Source: Bolinopsis microptera
Lineage: Eukaryota; Ctenophora; Tentaculata; Lobata; Bolinopsidae
Assembly (NCBI RefSeq): GCF_026151205.1
Contig: NC_087078.1
Span: 19,332,265-19,396,264, forward strand
DNA: 64,000 bases
Direction: 5' to 3'
The notes under the pieces were generated by a model. It searched no databases. It was not told where the DNA came from and saw nothing but the letters and a program-made list of their open reading frames with translations. The translations under genes were made by a program, and so were the position numbers. Below are positions 33,399-44,999 of the stretch, piece by piece; position 1 is the stretch's first letter; every line of letters starts with the position of its first letter.

Positions 33399-34338
33399 AA
33401 TGGATATTTTAGTTTTTTAAAGTTTCCGATATTATATGATAGTTCATTATCTACATATTTCGTACGTTGTCGAGTGTTGACTGATTTGAAACATTTCAAT
33501 GGATATAATCATTAAAATGCACTTTTATAGCCTTAATATAATGATGATATCAACAATCATCAACACAAACTAAATAATAAATATAAAGAAACCACTGTAG
33601 CTTGAGGAATGAAATTACTGCAACTGATTACATAATATCAGCATAATATTGTGTCTCCAACTTTTAGAGAATCCTTAAAACTATTTCACTAAAGCAGCTT
33701 GTCTGCACATTGCAGCTCGGCACATTCTATTTCTCCAACTTCCCTCTATTCTGCACATTTATCGTTTACTGCTGTTTAGTGTTCATTAAATGCCTTAAGG
33801 CTCCGGTTTACTCGTCAAATAATTTTGCGTGGCTCCAGCACCCAAAATAATGTACGATCTTGTAAAATGTCAAATTATCAAGGTTATTGAGCACTTACTT
33901 AGGTACTCTATCATAAGAAGACAATATGACGATCATACAAGGCAACTTGTTCAGGTGTGCTTTAATTGCTGTAAACGAAAACTTTACCGTGGTTCAGCTC
34001 AAAAAACCCTATTTTTGCCCTTTTTTGGTCACCCGAATCTTGTGACGTCAATAGACACGATGATTATGCATAATAATAATAAGGGAGGGTCCGAGCATTG
34101 TGATTGGTTCACGGCACTTTCAATTAGCTTGTGGTTAGCTACCACTGGTTTCCTGTCTCCTACTTACCGTATGTAGGATGTAGGATGTAAGAGGAGGGTT
34201 TCCGAGGACGGCAAGCAGGAAATAATGCTCCTTGTCAGCTGTCAGTTAATTTCACGGATAAGTCGGGATAGTTACAAGTAACTGTCAGTGAAAAGCTCGG
34301 GTGATATCCGAGGAATATTATATACGACGACGGTATAG

Positions 34339-34340
<2 letters not shown>
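33399..34340. other. No gene recognised
   Basis: The plus-strand ORF at 33829-34176 has no family motif or splice support. Nothing else seen. Confidence 0.4.

Positions 34341-34412
<72 letters not shown>
34341..34412. repeat. (GA)n microsatellite
   Basis: About 70 bp of pure GA dinucleotide, then GAAAGAGAC. Confidence 0.99.
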
Positions 34413-34418
<6 letters not shown>

Positions 34419-34716
34419 CAACACAGTATCCCTCCGCAGACAATTTAATTAAAGCTCGCACAAGCAGAGGGTTATAAACAGAGCCAGGAGCTCCCGGTCA
34501 CCATCAACAATATGTCGTCTGTTCACAATTAGGAATATATATCATATCATAATACACAGGCCATGATATATATAATATATTTGATATTGCAACTACCATC
34601 TCCTTCCGTTGTGCTTCCTTGGTAATCAATATATATATATATCAATATAAAGGTGACAGGTGTTCAATCTACGTTATCGTGATTATTACCTTGGTGGTAT
34701 GACACCCTAACTAAGC

Positions 34717-34733
34717 CCCCCCCCCCCCCCCCC
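34717..34733. repeat. Poly(C) run
   Basis: About 17 consecutive C. Similar long G or C runs recur at 46645, 51386, 51513, 51590, 58999 and 59520. Confidence 0.9.
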
Positions 34734-36990
34734 ATCCAGTCCTATAGGTATTGACTTTTTTTTTAACGTTGCAAATCAGTCATGCGATTATAGTTGGTCA
34801 GCACTGTAAAAACAGAATATAATACGTAAAATACTGACCTGTTCCCACGTGTCTTGCTTCCCATAACAGGTATTATATAATATAGACCTAGAGCTAGGTC
34901 ACTTGAAATTAAACAACAATTAACATATCTGCCATTGTTCATTATTAAAGTTTGTTTTGGTCCGGGCCTTGCTAGTTGGCCCTGCCATGGCTCTCTAGCT
35001 TGGGCAGGTTTGACTTATATTTATATACCGTCCAGAACAACAATGGCGTGTTAGGCTTACAATTAATTGCATTAGTTATTAATGATTATGAAATGTGAGA
35101 GACAACAATGTTACTAATATAGCAAGTGTGTTGTTGGAGATCAGGAGGATTTGCCATCCAAATTTCGAGCGTTTAGCGGCCAGATTTTTGCGGCGGTACT
35201 ACAAATTAATAAATACAATCAGCTGTAATGATACAGTAAAGACACATACATGATACAGTAGAATTGAGTGAGACCATATCAAATTGCAATAAAAAGCTTT
35301 TCAATTATCAAACTTAAAATAAATTTATATCCATTTGACTGCTCAGTGTTAAATGATCGAATACCTATAAAGTATAAATCTTACGGTTTCTGAATGAAAA
35401 TTAATGATTGCAGTCGACGCAACTCGTGATTGAAATTACGACAAATTCTTATAAAAACGCACCTTTAGGTCGAGTTTTGACTAAGCCACTGGAATTACAC
35501 GCTGTTACACACAACTTGATATAACATCAGTTGCCCCAAGTGTGCCCCAGGAATTTCAATTTTGTGCCCCAGGTGAGCCCCAAGTGTGCTCCAAGTGTGC
35601 CTAGCTAGATTACCAAATTCCCTATTTTTATAACATCGAATACCATTGCATCGAGTTGTACCTGATTGCACTAGTATCTTCCACTTACATATCATGTTAT
35701 GTGCTGAAAATTACCTGAATTACTATGACACTGTTCTGATACACTGCGGGATCTGTTTAATGCTTTTTTTAATACCCTAGCTGGCTCCCAACACATCACG
35801 GTCTGTTCAGGACTTGTTTCTGGGCTGTTAAGGTCTGTTCTCTCTCCAGAATTTAATGAGTTTTTATCATTATATGCGGCGTCGTCTTGTCATTGGTAAT
35901 ATATCAGTATATAAGCATTTAAATAACTTTAAATAACATATCTTTTCATGGTCGTTGTATTGTAAAGTATGTGGTCGCTCTTGATAATGTTAAAATATAT
36001 TTTAATGAAGTATGTTGTACTCAGATTACAAATTTTTTTATTACCTGGTTTTAGTATTATCTGGAGTTAGAAATCTCGTCGGCTAATAACCTGCAGTTCA
36101 GGACTGATGCCATACTATACCTGACATACTTTGAGCGTTGGAGACAAACATCAGCCACTGAGGTTATTAAAAACTACTTTTTCATCAATAACTTACGAAG
36201 TTGATCAGCAGTAATCGTTCCAAGGGGGCCATTTCCTCCATTTATGCTCATAGATAACCGTCGCTTTATCTTATTCATGTTTGAAATACCTACCATAAAC
36301 TGATCAAGGATTGGTTAGATTGATTTCATAGTTGAAAGCTACAAAAGTCCACTGCGCCTGTGGCTGTAGCTCACAAAACAAAATAGAAATTTCATACTAC
36401 CTAGCACAAAAAAATAACTGGAACAAATAAACAACCCCCCGGATTTTATACCTTTTAAGGCATGCTTGTCAGTAGAATCATGCAGCCAGACACATTATAA
36501 TTATGTTTGACATGTGGGTTAAGATTAAGACGTTTTGGTCGAGTATCCTGAACATAAAGTTATTTTATTCCTTAGAGCAAATTATGAGGAGAGACAATTT
36601 TTTAGAAAGACAAAAATGCAGCTAATATAATCATTGAAAAAGTTTCTCACAATACTATGTGCCACAGTGATCTACTTGAGCTCATCAAGTCCCTTTTTAG
36701 CTAGTGGCTGACTGGTTTTAGGAGGCTGGCAATCTTAGTACTGTTCTGCTGCTCCCTGTGCTTCACCTCTGTATTTTAATTACATGGTTTGAATTTAAAT
36801 TTTCAGCATTGAGAATTGGTCTAAAGTGCCGGCATCAATCAATCTCACAAGCACCCAGATTCTTTGAAAACAGCTGATAAACCCAGGTCAATATCAATGA
36901 AACAAGAAATTCAATGAAACAGACCATATGGCATGCAAAGATTAGGCCATAAACACTTTGAAAAGGAGCATAAAAACCCATTTTTAATAG
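34734..36990. other. No gene recognised
   Basis: Only short random ORFs. A small tandem CCCCAAGTGTGC(T/C) cluster lies near 35533-35600. Confidence 0.4.
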
Positions 36991-37015
36991 ACTAAAAATT
37001 CTAACGGTCCAAAAC

Positions 37016-37528
37016 TTGTTCAAGTACCACTGCATTTCAGAATTCTCTAAGATTATCAAGTATCACTGCCCATACTCCCTTTATGAGGCCATCAACATTT
37101 CAAACCGTACAACGAGTCTAACAGTTATTCTTCTAAATAAATCAAATACCTTTTTGTTCAATGCAGCCAAGCTTTGGAACACTGTTTATAAAAAAATTCT
37201 CACTTCAAGCAATTGCCTAGAAACTTCCATTACCTTAGGGCCAATAAATTTGGTTCACAATAAATTTGGTTACCATAATTTTGGTTACCATAACATTTCG
37301 TCTACCCCGTCTGAGCATTACAGATTAAACTGCAATGCATTACTCAGGAATTTCAATAACATCAGATCTAGAGTTTGTGACTCTGTAGCACTAGTATCAT
37401 CAGTTCTCCTGTTCAGTTTCTTTTTCACCCTATTTCGACTTTACCATTTCTGTCGGTACGACGTAGTTTATGTCGATATGATCCTTCAGCTATTTCAACA
37501 GAGCATGCATTGGGATGGATCGGATTAA
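37016..37528 (+). pseudogene. Possible decayed LINE 3' coding remnant
   Basis: 170-residue frame containing FLFNAAKLWNTVYKKILTSS, which resembles the FxxAAxLWNSLP motif near the C-terminus of many jockey/CR1-like reverse transcriptases. No RT core is present and the upstream sequence is not readable. The C-terminal third is hydrophobic and probably not LINE-derived. Weak evidence. Confidence 0.35.
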
Positions 37529-38542
37529 AAATGTAATGTCCAAGAGGAGCTCTAACCCTTTAAGTGCAATAGAACTTTGGTACGGTTTTGTGCAGTAGGT
37601 GATGTCATTATATTAATTATAAAGCCCTATAATCAATGTAAGCTTAATAATATTCAATATTCATGTCATATATGTTCTACTGAAATTATGTCTGCTTTAA
37701 AATTAGTCGTCGTAAAAATTAAGCCTTGGTTTACAACAATTTTGGTCAAAAGTTTGACAACAATTTTGGTCAAAAGTTTGACTTAATTTATGGTAGACTA
37801 AATTTGTCGTTCTTGAGGTAACTTGATAAAATTGAGAACCAAAGCACTATTAATACAATCACAGGCTGCTGATTCAAAAGATACTTCAAGGACTCCAATC
37901 AATTTTAAATTGCAGTAATCTATTCTAATTGCAGTGGCATACACTTACTATTACTTTCATGATTGTACTATAGACTGAAAAGCTCTCTGATCTATTTTGG
38001 GCGTTTTTAACCTCTTATCTTGATGTAATGTTTTAATGATTAAATATCTTAATTTATAAATTTCTTATCAGGACGAATTAATAATTAGTATTTGATAATT
38101 TATTTATTCGATAGTTTAGTCTGATATTGATATTGTTTATATAATTTATAAAGCGTATATTATTGCCCACGTTAAGGGGCCTGTTAATAATTTATTAAAT
38201 TATTAGCTATTTTAGATTTAATAATAATGATATTGATATTAATATTGATTATATTGATATTGTTATTATTGAATGAAACCAACTGCAGACATAAATAATA
38301 CTACTTCTTTTAACAAATGGACTTAGAGTATAAACGACCAAGTTTGCATACATTTTTATCCAACCAATAATTCAGGAGGCAAGGGTGGGTGCTTAACTTT
38401 ACGGTCTGCACTCTCCGATCTTGTATCACCCAGGATTTTTGTAAAAGGTATATATAATTTCTAGTCACTCTCTTGCTACTCCAAGTCCCCTAAGATATCT
38501 GGTCAAAGTTTGTGCTAGTTATATATACTATCAGGAACTCGT
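37529..38542. other. No gene recognised
   Basis: Very AT-rich. A short direct repeat (CAACAATTTTGGTCAAAAGT twice) lies at 37735-37778. Confidence 0.4.
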
Positions 38543-38822
38543 ATAACCCTAAAATGGTGTCAAGACTCAAGAGACTAAAATAATTATTACCTATTTAATT
38601 TGCGTTTTTGACACCACTTGGGAATCCACATTTTTGGCTCAAAAACTCCTATTCCTTGGCCTATTTTTTATTTTTTCATTTGACCCAGTCAAAAAAGTTT
38701 CAGTTGCATATCTTTTACGGTTTTTGCGGAAAGTCGCGTTAAAGTTGACTCCGTGGTGTCAGTAAAATGGTACGGATAAACACATCCATATATATCGTCT
38801 CGCTTTATATATAGTAAGATAA
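38543..38822 (+). repeat. Dispersed repeat family A, copy 3
   Basis: Starts TAACCCTAAAATGGTGTCAA and ends CGCTTTATATATAGTAAGAT. Same internal inverted repeat and same orientation as copy 2. Confidence 0.85.
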
Positions 38823-39000
38823 AATATATTTTTGTCCATTGTTTGTAGGTTTATAACCTACCAGGACGCGCGCCGAGTCGGAACAAATATTTTACATGTA
38901 TCATCCATTAATTTATGGTTTGCTTTAACTGATACTAAATGAAATTGTTGTTTTCTTGAAATTGTTGTTTTTTTCTTGAACTTAAGAGATTTTTATTTTA

Positions 39001-39980
39001 ATAACACGACTTGTTCAATTCAAGCCCATTCAATACCTGAGGTGCAACTCCAGGCTGTAATATTCACAAACATTGAAGATGCGGCATAATGACAATCTTG
39101 GATGAGCGCGAGCGTGCTAAATTACTATACAGTCGAGATTGTTCTAAAAGGGCCCCTGACAGTTAAAACCAACTTCAATCGATGTATTTTCGGACGCTGA
39201 TTCCGAATCACCCCCATGACATTAAAAATTAAATGCTCCCCTGACGAGATATTGGCGAAAAACTGTCTCGATCATGTGTGATGTGATATGACCGTATAAG
39301 GAAGTTAGTCTAATTTCTACTTCAGGGTTAGAGTTTCAGCAAATGGTTTTGTTAAGGATTGGGTTAAGGTTAGGGTTGGGATTGACGGATCTTACTCGTC
39401 TAAATTTCTTCGAAGTAGCGCGCGCCGCTTTCTTCTCGAAATGGCCCGAGGCAAGTGCTTCGAATTAGCGCATTCGAAAAATCAAATTAAAGGGTTAGGG
39501 TTTTGAATAATCGTTCAGGACCAGCAAGAGAACGGGTTGAAAAAGTCACGTGACTAGAGTCAAGTGTAGAGTAATTAATCATCATCCAGATGAGCGCGGC
39601 CCAGGAATGCTAGCATCATTGATAGAATCATTCAAATTTGATAGCATCATTCAAATTTCAATTACGTTTTAAAGCAATTTACCTGAGAGTATGATAATTA
39701 TAACTTACTGGGCCGCGCTCAGCCTGTCATTCCGCCAAATCTTTATTTATGAACATAATAGCCTGGGTCCCCAGGTAAATTATAACTAGTTTAATCTTGT
39801 TTAGCATCCTCGAAAACACAGGGTTATAGTTACAAGGTTTTCGCTTTGATTTTCATCATTAAAAAATCATTATATTTTCGTTTCTCTGGGCTTACCTAGC
39901 TAGGGACCCCAGGCTATTATGTTCATAAACATATAAAGATTTGGCGGAATGACAGGAGCTGAGCGCGGCCCAGTAACTCA
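39001..39980. mobile_element. Decayed relatives of the 52-55 kb long-TIR element
   Basis: 39001-39115 (ACACGACTTGTTCAATTCAA, TCCAGGCTGTAATATTCA, ATGACAATCTTGGATGAGCG) and 39573-39900 (GAGCGCGGCCCAGGAATGCT, TTTAATCTTGTTTAGCATCC, ACAAGGTTTTCGCTTTGATT) align in order with the inverted-repeat arms of 52376-55518. Between 39708 and 39972 lies a separate foldback, with CTGGGCCGCGCTCAGC at the left and its complement near 39957-39972. No ORF. Boundaries are approximate. Confidence 0.6.
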
Positions 39981-40203
39981 AGTCTTCACAAGAATGTGAA
40001 TTACACTGCTCACAGTTTCACCCCAAACTTCTAAAATGAATGGTGTGATTAATGTTTGATGGTGAGGATAAATAAAGTTATTTACAGTGAACAATCATTA
40101 CAGAAACAATTTTTACCTAAGTGGTGAATTATTGTCTACTCACAATTTCTTTATCGAACATTTCTAATACTATAGTTGCTAAAAGAACGGAAAAAGTGTC
40201 AAA

Positions 40204-41170
40204 TCTCTTCTATCGACAAAAACAAGCAGAAATACGCTAGGAGCTCGAGTCAACACCACTGGCAAAGTTGATGTTCCAACTAGCAGCTGAGAAAGGGGCA
40301 AGTGCTTGGTTAACAGCACTACCTTTAAAAGAGTATGGATATCTGATGAATAAACAACAGTTCTCAGATGCAATAGCTCTCAGATACAACCTGAACTTAA
40401 AGGACTGCCCGAAGACATGTACGTGTGGCCAGAAATACTCAGCAAACCATGCGCTCATCTGCAAACTTGGTGGATATGTGTCACTGCGGCACAACTTGCT
40501 GAGAGACACCTTTGCAGAACTAATGAGAACTGTGAAATGCAAGGATGTGCAAACTGAGCCAGTTCTTCTTCCAGTTGATGGTCTAAAGTTACCAAAGGGA
40601 ACAGTCCTAGGAGACCAAGCCAGGCTGGACATTTCTGCAAGATCGATTTGGAATGCTTCAGAGAGGGCATTTTTTGATGTAAGGGTATTTCATGCCCCAG
40701 CCCCCTCCAATGCAAACAAATTGATACCAGCAATGTACCTGTCCCATGAAAATGAGAAAAAGCGATGCTACAATGCAAGGGTTCTTGAAGTGGAGAAAGG
40801 AAGCTTCACACCTTTAGTGTTCTCGACTTCTGGTGGAATGGGTGGTGAAGCTAAGAGACTGGTCAAGAAGCTGGCCAGTAAGATGGAGTACCACACTGGC
40901 CAGAGGTACTCAGACGCTGTAGGATACATTAGAAAGCGCCTTCGCTTTGAAATCCTTAGAACAACAGTGATTTCTCTCCGTGGAGACAGAGGTGCGAGAA
41001 AAAACATTGTTGATATAAACAGTCTAGATCTTAACTTGGAGCCACAAGGCCAAGGGTAATTTTTGATTGTTAAGGGAAATTTTTGAATTCTTAAAGGGTT
41101 GATTTTATATAGGGTCATTGCTATATTATGTGTATATTGTTTGAATAATTTTACATTAAAAAAAAAAAAA
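40204..41170 (+). mobile_element. 5'-truncated LINE insertion with poly(A) and target duplication
   Basis: Insertion flanked by the direct repeat AGTGTCAAA (40195-40203 and 41171-41179), with a 14-nt poly(A) at its right end. These are hallmarks of target-primed reverse transcription. Only the 3' end of the element is present; its coding part is described at 40268-41059. Confidence 0.88.
40268..41059 (+). CDS. LINE C-terminal zinc-knuckle/endonuclease-like domain
   Basis: About 260 residues from the C-terminus of a non-LTR retrotransposon polyprotein. It contains GASAWLTALPL, a Cys/His cluster (CTCGQKYSANHALIC), then GDQARLDISA followed about 14 residues later by FFDVRVF, and GSFTPLVFSTSGGMGGEAKR. 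The C-x-C...H...C knuckle followed by an R-x-D...D-V-x-V pattern recalls the zinc knuckle plus PD-(D/E)XK restriction-like endonuclease of R2/CRE/NeSL-type elements. I also recall this block as common in invertebrate repeat-derived predictions. There is no RT in this copy. An in-frame TAG at 40238 interrupts homologous sequence upstream, so the copy is dead. Clade assignment is tentative. Confidence 0.75.
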   Translation: MMFQLAAEKGASAWLTALPLKEYGYLMNKQQFSDAIALRYNLNLKDCPKTCTCGQKYSANHALICKLGGYVSLRHNLLRDTFAELMRTVKCKDVQTEPVLLPVDGLKLPKGTVLGDQARLDISARSIWNASERAFFDVRVFHAPAPSNANKLIPAMYLSHENEKKRCYNARVLEVEKGSFTPLVFSTSGGMGGEAKRLVKKLASKMEYHTGQRYSDAVGYIRKRLRFEILRTTVISLRGDRGARKNIVDINSLDLNLEPQGQG

Positions 41171-41336
41171 AGTGTCAAACAGTATATATACAATAAAGTA
41201 ATTCAAGTGTTGCAATTGGCAGAGCACAATACAGAGGTAACGGAAATTTTCCACTGTTACCAATATTAGAATCATCAAAAACCAATACAATAAAACATCT
41301 TGATCAATAAATGCCTAGCAGCACCAGACAGCAGCC

Positions 41337-43106
41337 GTGTACCTTTTTCGACTCCGTGGAGTCCCTGATGGACTTTTGTTTACTTTTGTAATCGAAAAAA
41401 TTGTTAAAACCTTCCAGGGTGACAAGGCTAGTGACATATCAATAGCTGTTCTTAAGAAATGTTGCACTACAATCTCTAAACACCTAGCTGGTTTCCTAAA
41501 CTCATTCATGAAGCTGGGTCTATTTCCAAATATTCTAAAAATAGGTAAGGTCACCCCCGTATTTAAGAAAGGAGACCCACAGCTGTTTGATAACTACAGG
41601 CCTATATCCATTCTACCTATCTTTGGTAAGATATTTGAAAAAGTAATTTACTGCCGACTATATAGCTTCTTTACTTCACATATGGTCATATACGATAAAC
41701 AGTTTGGATTCAGATCCAACCACTCAACGGCACATGCCATCAATTACTCCATTGACCACATTCTTAAAAACCTAGAAAGTAAGAATCATGTAATTGGCAT
41801 ATTCATTGACTTAAGCAAAGCGTTTGACACAATCGACCACAGAAAATTACTTGTCAAACTTGAACACTATGGCATAAGAGGGCCCTGTCTTGACCTAATT
41901 GAAAGCTATTTGTGTAACCGACAGCAGTATGTTGATTTCCAAAATACACACTCTGATCACTGCAAAATTGAATATGGGGTACCACAGGGATCAGTTCTAG
42001 GCCCTCTCCTCTTCTTACTCTACATTAATGACATTACCAACTCTAGCAAACTTGGACACTTCATACTGTTTGCAGATGACACGAACATATTTGTTGCTGG
42101 AAAAACTGAACAAGAAGCCTATTTGAATGCTAATAAAGTACTTGAATCTGTAAATGACTATATGGAATCTAACTTGCTGCACATTAACCAAAGCAAATCG
42201 GTCTACATGTTATTCAGACCTGGCCGGTACTCGTCCTGTGCACGTGCTCGTGAATATGGCTCTGAGAACTCACTCACGTTATCAGGCAACACGCTTACAC
42301 GAGTAGATAAAGTGAGATTCCTTGGTGTTATCATAGACCATGAACTATCCTGGGAACCCCAACTAGATAACATAAAAAGTAAACTAACTACAAGTATAGC
42401 TATAATTAAACGTATTATGAAGTTTATTCCAGAAACAGAGTACCATAAGCTGTATGACTCCTTATTCAAGTCTCATATGAGCTACTGTATCAGTAGCTGG
42501 GGTGGTGTCACACCTTATAGACTATCTAAACTGTTCTCCATCCAAAAAAGATGTGTACAACTTCTATTTGGAAGCAAACCAAGCTTTGACCGGGCAGAGT
42601 ATTATGAAACATGTGCACGTGCAAGACCATACAGTGAACACATCGCAAAAAGGAGCTTTGCTTTGGAAAACACTAAGCCAATATTCAATACCGAGAAAAT
42701 CATGTCAATCCACAACCTGTACACCCAACATATATCCACTGAACTGTTTAAAATCTTGAAACTGCATCAACCTATCTCTCTGACAAGATTATTCCAAACA
42801 AGTTCCAGAGCATGTAGCCAAACTATGCGGGTCCCCCGACACAAACTTGAAATTTCTAAACACAATTTTGTCTTCAAAGGTACGACTATATGGAACAGTT
42901 TGGTTGATAAAATATTCGACAAATGCACTCCTAATGAAAACAATGTCATGGTCCCTGGCTCTAGTAAATTTTCCGACCTTTCCTCCCCCATCTCAATTAT
43001 CAAGAGCCGTATCAAAAAGCTCTTACTTGAAACCCAGCAATTGACAACACCTGGGCGTGAAATTGAGTGGCTCCCCCTAAATAGCTGGGGCATTGAACCA
43101 GCTTAG
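41337..43106 (+). CDS. LINE (jockey/CR1-like) reverse transcriptase, 5'-truncated
   Basis: Second, different LINE RT, about 589 residues. RT motifs: KVTPVFKKGD, NYRPISILP, FIDLSKAFDTIDH, YGVPQGSVLGPLLFLLYIND and the catalytic HFILFADDTN (FADD), then VRFLGVIIDHELSW and thumb sequence; the C-terminal ..TTIWNSL.. motif is present. The endonuclease domain is missing. The first residues are doubtful: the frame used by the sequence just upstream (reading SSTRQQPCTFFDS) differs from the RT frame, suggesting a frameshift near 41370 in an otherwise intact RT. 3' of the stop lies a short GGATCTATTTTT duplication (43211-43237) that may mark the 3' end; no poly(A) seen. Confidence 0.92.
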   Translation: MYLFRLRGVPDGLLFTFVIEKIVKTFQGDKASDISIAVLKKCCTTISKHLAGFLNSFMKLGLFPNILKIGKVTPVFKKGDPQLFDNYRPISILPIFGKIFEKVIYCRLYSFFTSHMVIYDKQFGFRSNHSTAHAINYSIDHILKNLESKNHVIGIFIDLSKAFDTIDHRKLLVKLEHYGIRGPCLDLIESYLCNRQQYVDFQNTHSDHCKIEYGVPQGSVLGPLLFLLYINDITNSSKLGHFILFADDTNIFVAGKTEQEAYLNANKVLESVNDYMESNLLHINQSKSVYMLFRPGRYSSCARAREYGSENSLTLSGNTLTRVDKVRFLGVIIDHELSWEPQLDNIKSKLTTSIAIIKRIMKFIPETEYHKLYDSLFKSHMSYCISSWGGVTPYRLSKLFSIQKRCVQLLFGSKPSFDRAEYYETCARARPYSEHIAKRSFALENTKPIFNTEKIMSIHNLYTQHISTELFKILKLHQPISLTRLFQTSSRACSQTMRVPRHKLEISKHNFVFKGTTIWNSLVDKIFDKCTPNENNVMVPGSSKFSDLSSPISIIKSRIKKLLLETQQLTTPGREIEWLPLNSWGIEPA

Positions 43107-43435
43107 TCAATCAGCATCCCATCCCTTGCATACAACTAATTACAAAAGCGCTAATTATACCTGTTTCAAAAGCATCCTGTCTGGAAGTTCCCTGACTGCC
43201 GTGTGAATCTTTGGATCTATTTTTGGATCTATTTTTATATTGATATGATTTTTATATACCTATATATTCCTCGCATAATTTCCATGTCCGCCTGAACAAA
43301 CCTGGCACCATCAAATCTTACTCTAGAAACCCCAGAACTCATCAAGCCTAGTCTGAATTCAAAACTAGTTGACCAGCTACGTACAGTTTCCTGGACAGCT
43401 GGAACCTTTTGGGCCATGCACAAGCCAATAGCATG

Positions 43436-43584
43436 CAGGGACAAAAGGATTTCGCGATTATTTTGGCCAAAAATCGCGGTACCGCGAAATTTAACAGGCT
43501 ATACATTAAACTATACATAAAATTTGTCGCGGAGAATGGGAAATTTCGCGATTTCGTACATGCCGCGAAATCCTTTTGTCCCTG
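43436..43584. mobile_element. hAT-type MITE (149 bp)
   Basis: Terminal inverted repeats of about 21 bp, CAGGGACAAAAGGATTTCGC at the left and its perfect complement at the right, flanked by an exact 8-bp direct repeat ATAGCATG (43428-43435 and 43585-43592). An 8-bp target duplication plus CAGGG ends is typical of hAT non-autonomous elements. The interior has further CGCGAAATTT palindromes. Confidence 0.92.
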
Positions 43585-43592
43585 ATAGCATG

Positions 43593-44950
43593 TATGGTCC
43601 TGCAGTGGGGTCTCCTTGTCCTTGGATCTGTGTTTTGATCCGTCTTTTCTTAAAATTTTCCATTTGTGTCACTTAGAATCACCTTTTAAAATGTTAATCG
43701 ACACCACTGGTCCTAGTTAAATTTAGCCATGGCACGACTACTCGAACGTAACAGTTAAATAGGTGTGACATACTATTATATTCTTATAATTATATCATAT
43801 GAATTGATTGCACTGCTAATAAATAAAATACTTTGTTTTACTAAAAAAATACTTTGTTTTACTTTGTTAATAATCGGACCAACCTTTCTTTCTCGAAACA
43901 TGTATCCTATTGTATTTCATTATAGTATTAAGATGTGAAGATATACTAGATATTACAACGAAATAGAGGTATACCAAATTGGCCCTTGATATGAACTATA
44001 ACCGTGTTGATGGTTTTAAATTTTGTATGTTGTAAGCACTTTAGTTTGTGAAGCGTTTACTCCTCCCCCTCAGCAAGACAGCTAGATTATAGATTAATGA
44101 TAATAATTGTCAAATGTCGTTATATATTATATAACAGTTATAAATGTTCAATAGTTGTAGAGCGACTTCAAGAGTAGTGGTCCACAGGGGTCCGAAAAAG
44201 CCGTACAGGCACTTGGGTCCTTATCCTTGTCACTAATCTCAATTGGATTCGGTTTACACAAAGCATGAACATTTAGACGTACACATTGACACGATATTTA
44301 TTAGAAAGCAAAAAGTATAAAATAATACGTGCGTGCGCGGCTTGAGCCGCGCCGCGTAAGAACGGATGCGTGCAGGGGCTGGAGTACGCTTGTATGTAAA
44401 TTAATGAAATGTTGCATTGTAAATATTTAGAATTGACGATATATTTTGATCTAAAAGTAAATTTTACAAAGCTGGCTTTGGATTTAGGTAAGATTATAAT
44501 TTATTAAAAAAAAACAAAAAACACGGCTAATTTTAAATTTATTTCTATTTGTCGTATAATCATAAACAATTTAATCATGTTTTTAAGAATGCGCGGCTTT
44601 GGCGGCCAGTTATTGACTTATACATTAAATTGAATTTTAAATAGAAATGTGAATATATTAAAATTTAAAACTTTCAAAACGGAGGCTTATAAATATTATT
44701 ATATTATGATTGTAAAATAAAGGATAAAATTTTAAATTTGTTTCACTAAAAATTTGTTTCACTAATATTATATAATATTAAATATCAACAATCAGATATA
44801 TATACACATCTACTCCATCATAGGGGCAGGGATGAGGTTATAAGAGACTTCTGATAGTGGTGTCTCATATTTGCTGTCCATTTTTTTTTTTTCCTCTGTT
44901 CCCTCGAAGAGCTATGAGTGTGGTTCTTAACATTCAGTTGCTAAAAGAAT
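43593..44950. other. No gene recognised
   Basis: AT-rich. A perfect GC-rich hairpin GCGCGGCTTGAGCCGCGC lies at about 44336-44353. No coding motif. Confidence 0.4.
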
Positions 44951-44953
44951 GAG

Positions 44954-44999
44954 AATTTTATTTTGACATTGCAATGCATTGCAATATCAAAATAAAATT
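44954..44999. repeat. 46-nt palindrome
   Basis: AATTTTATTTTGACATTGCA and its complement meet at ATGCAT, with one mismatched pair. It stands immediately at the 5' edge of a truncated LINE fragment. Confidence 0.9.
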
